DNA of 31,126 nt from a virus, in IMG/VR virus record IMGVR_UViG_3300042922_000691, positions 1-31,126 of that record; one strand, written 5' to 3'. The position numbers and the translations under genes were made by a program. Position 1 is the stretch's first letter. Every line of letters begins with the position of its first letter. Shown one piece after another: positions 31,045 through 31,126 of this stretch. The notes beneath the pieces were generated by a model. The model did not search any database, was not told the DNA's origin, and saw only the letters and a program-made list of their open reading frames with translations.

Positions 31045-31126
31045 ATGGGTGACTATAAAATATTGCCAGAGCGTGACCATGTAATAGTGGTAAACGCAAA
31101 CAATGACTTCATATTGAGTGCTGATA
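31045..31126 (+). CDS. Start of a gene running off the right edge
   Basis: AGTGAGGTGTTTTATTTT precedes ATG 31045, and the frame MGDYKILPERDHVIVVNANNDF remains open to the window end. It has a charged start followed by a V-I-V-V-N strand, but too little is visible to name a family. The gene is a plus-strand neighbour of the 65-aa protein and lies behind copy 9 of the motif. Confidence 0.6.
   Translation, partial: MGDYKILPERDHVIVVNANNDFILSAD

Overview
The window looks like part of a temperate tailed-phage or phage-plasmid genome from a low-GC Firmicutes host, probably a clostridial gut bacterium. The evidence is AT-rich DNA, strong AGGAGG-type ribosome binding sites, sigma-A promoters with extended -10 boxes, and head genes of a type seen in clostridial siphophages. 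Family calls were made by eye, without database searches.

Layout. (1) About 1-14.5 kb, all on the minus strand, is the virion cassette. Read from right to left it holds a zinc-finger small-terminase-like protein, large terminase, portal, a protease/scaffold fusion with a nested scaffold gene, a decoration-like protein, major capsid protein, head-tail connector genes, a probable tail terminator, a tail-tube-like protein, and small genes that include two nucleases. (2) 14.6-20.7 kb holds accessory genes: an AntA/AntB antirepressor, a GIY-YIG homing endonuclease, a calcineurin-like phosphoesterase, a one-pass membrane protein, a beta-CASP metallo-beta-lactamase nuclease, tRNA-Ser(UGA) and two tiny ORFs. 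(3) 20.7-28.2 kb holds information-processing genes: a roughly 936-residue single-chain RNA polymerase-like protein with a DxDxD motif, a UvrD/PcrA-like helicase, a frame-disrupted gene, a ParB-like protein and a winged-helix replication-initiator-like protein. (4) 28.2-30.4 kb is a control region almost without genes, where transcription diverges. (5) 30.4-31.1 kb carries plus-strand small genes around a possible structured RNA.

The main discovery candidate is a dedicated transcription system. The polymerase resembles the double-psi beta-barrel polymerases related to YonO and eukaryotic RdRPs. A short motif with core TAATATNAAAC occurs nine times between genes or at gene ends, always pointing in the direction of local transcription. 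One copy lies about 35 bases in front of the polymerase gene. Two copies sit 5-6 bases upstream of near-perfect sigma-A promoters that diverge from the control region. The motif may be the polymerase's promoter or the binding site of a phage regulator.

Start codons are unusual. Many genes use TTG or GTG, and the polymerase and phosphoesterase genes appear to start at ATT within the same leader (GAGAGG followed by AATGAATTATT).
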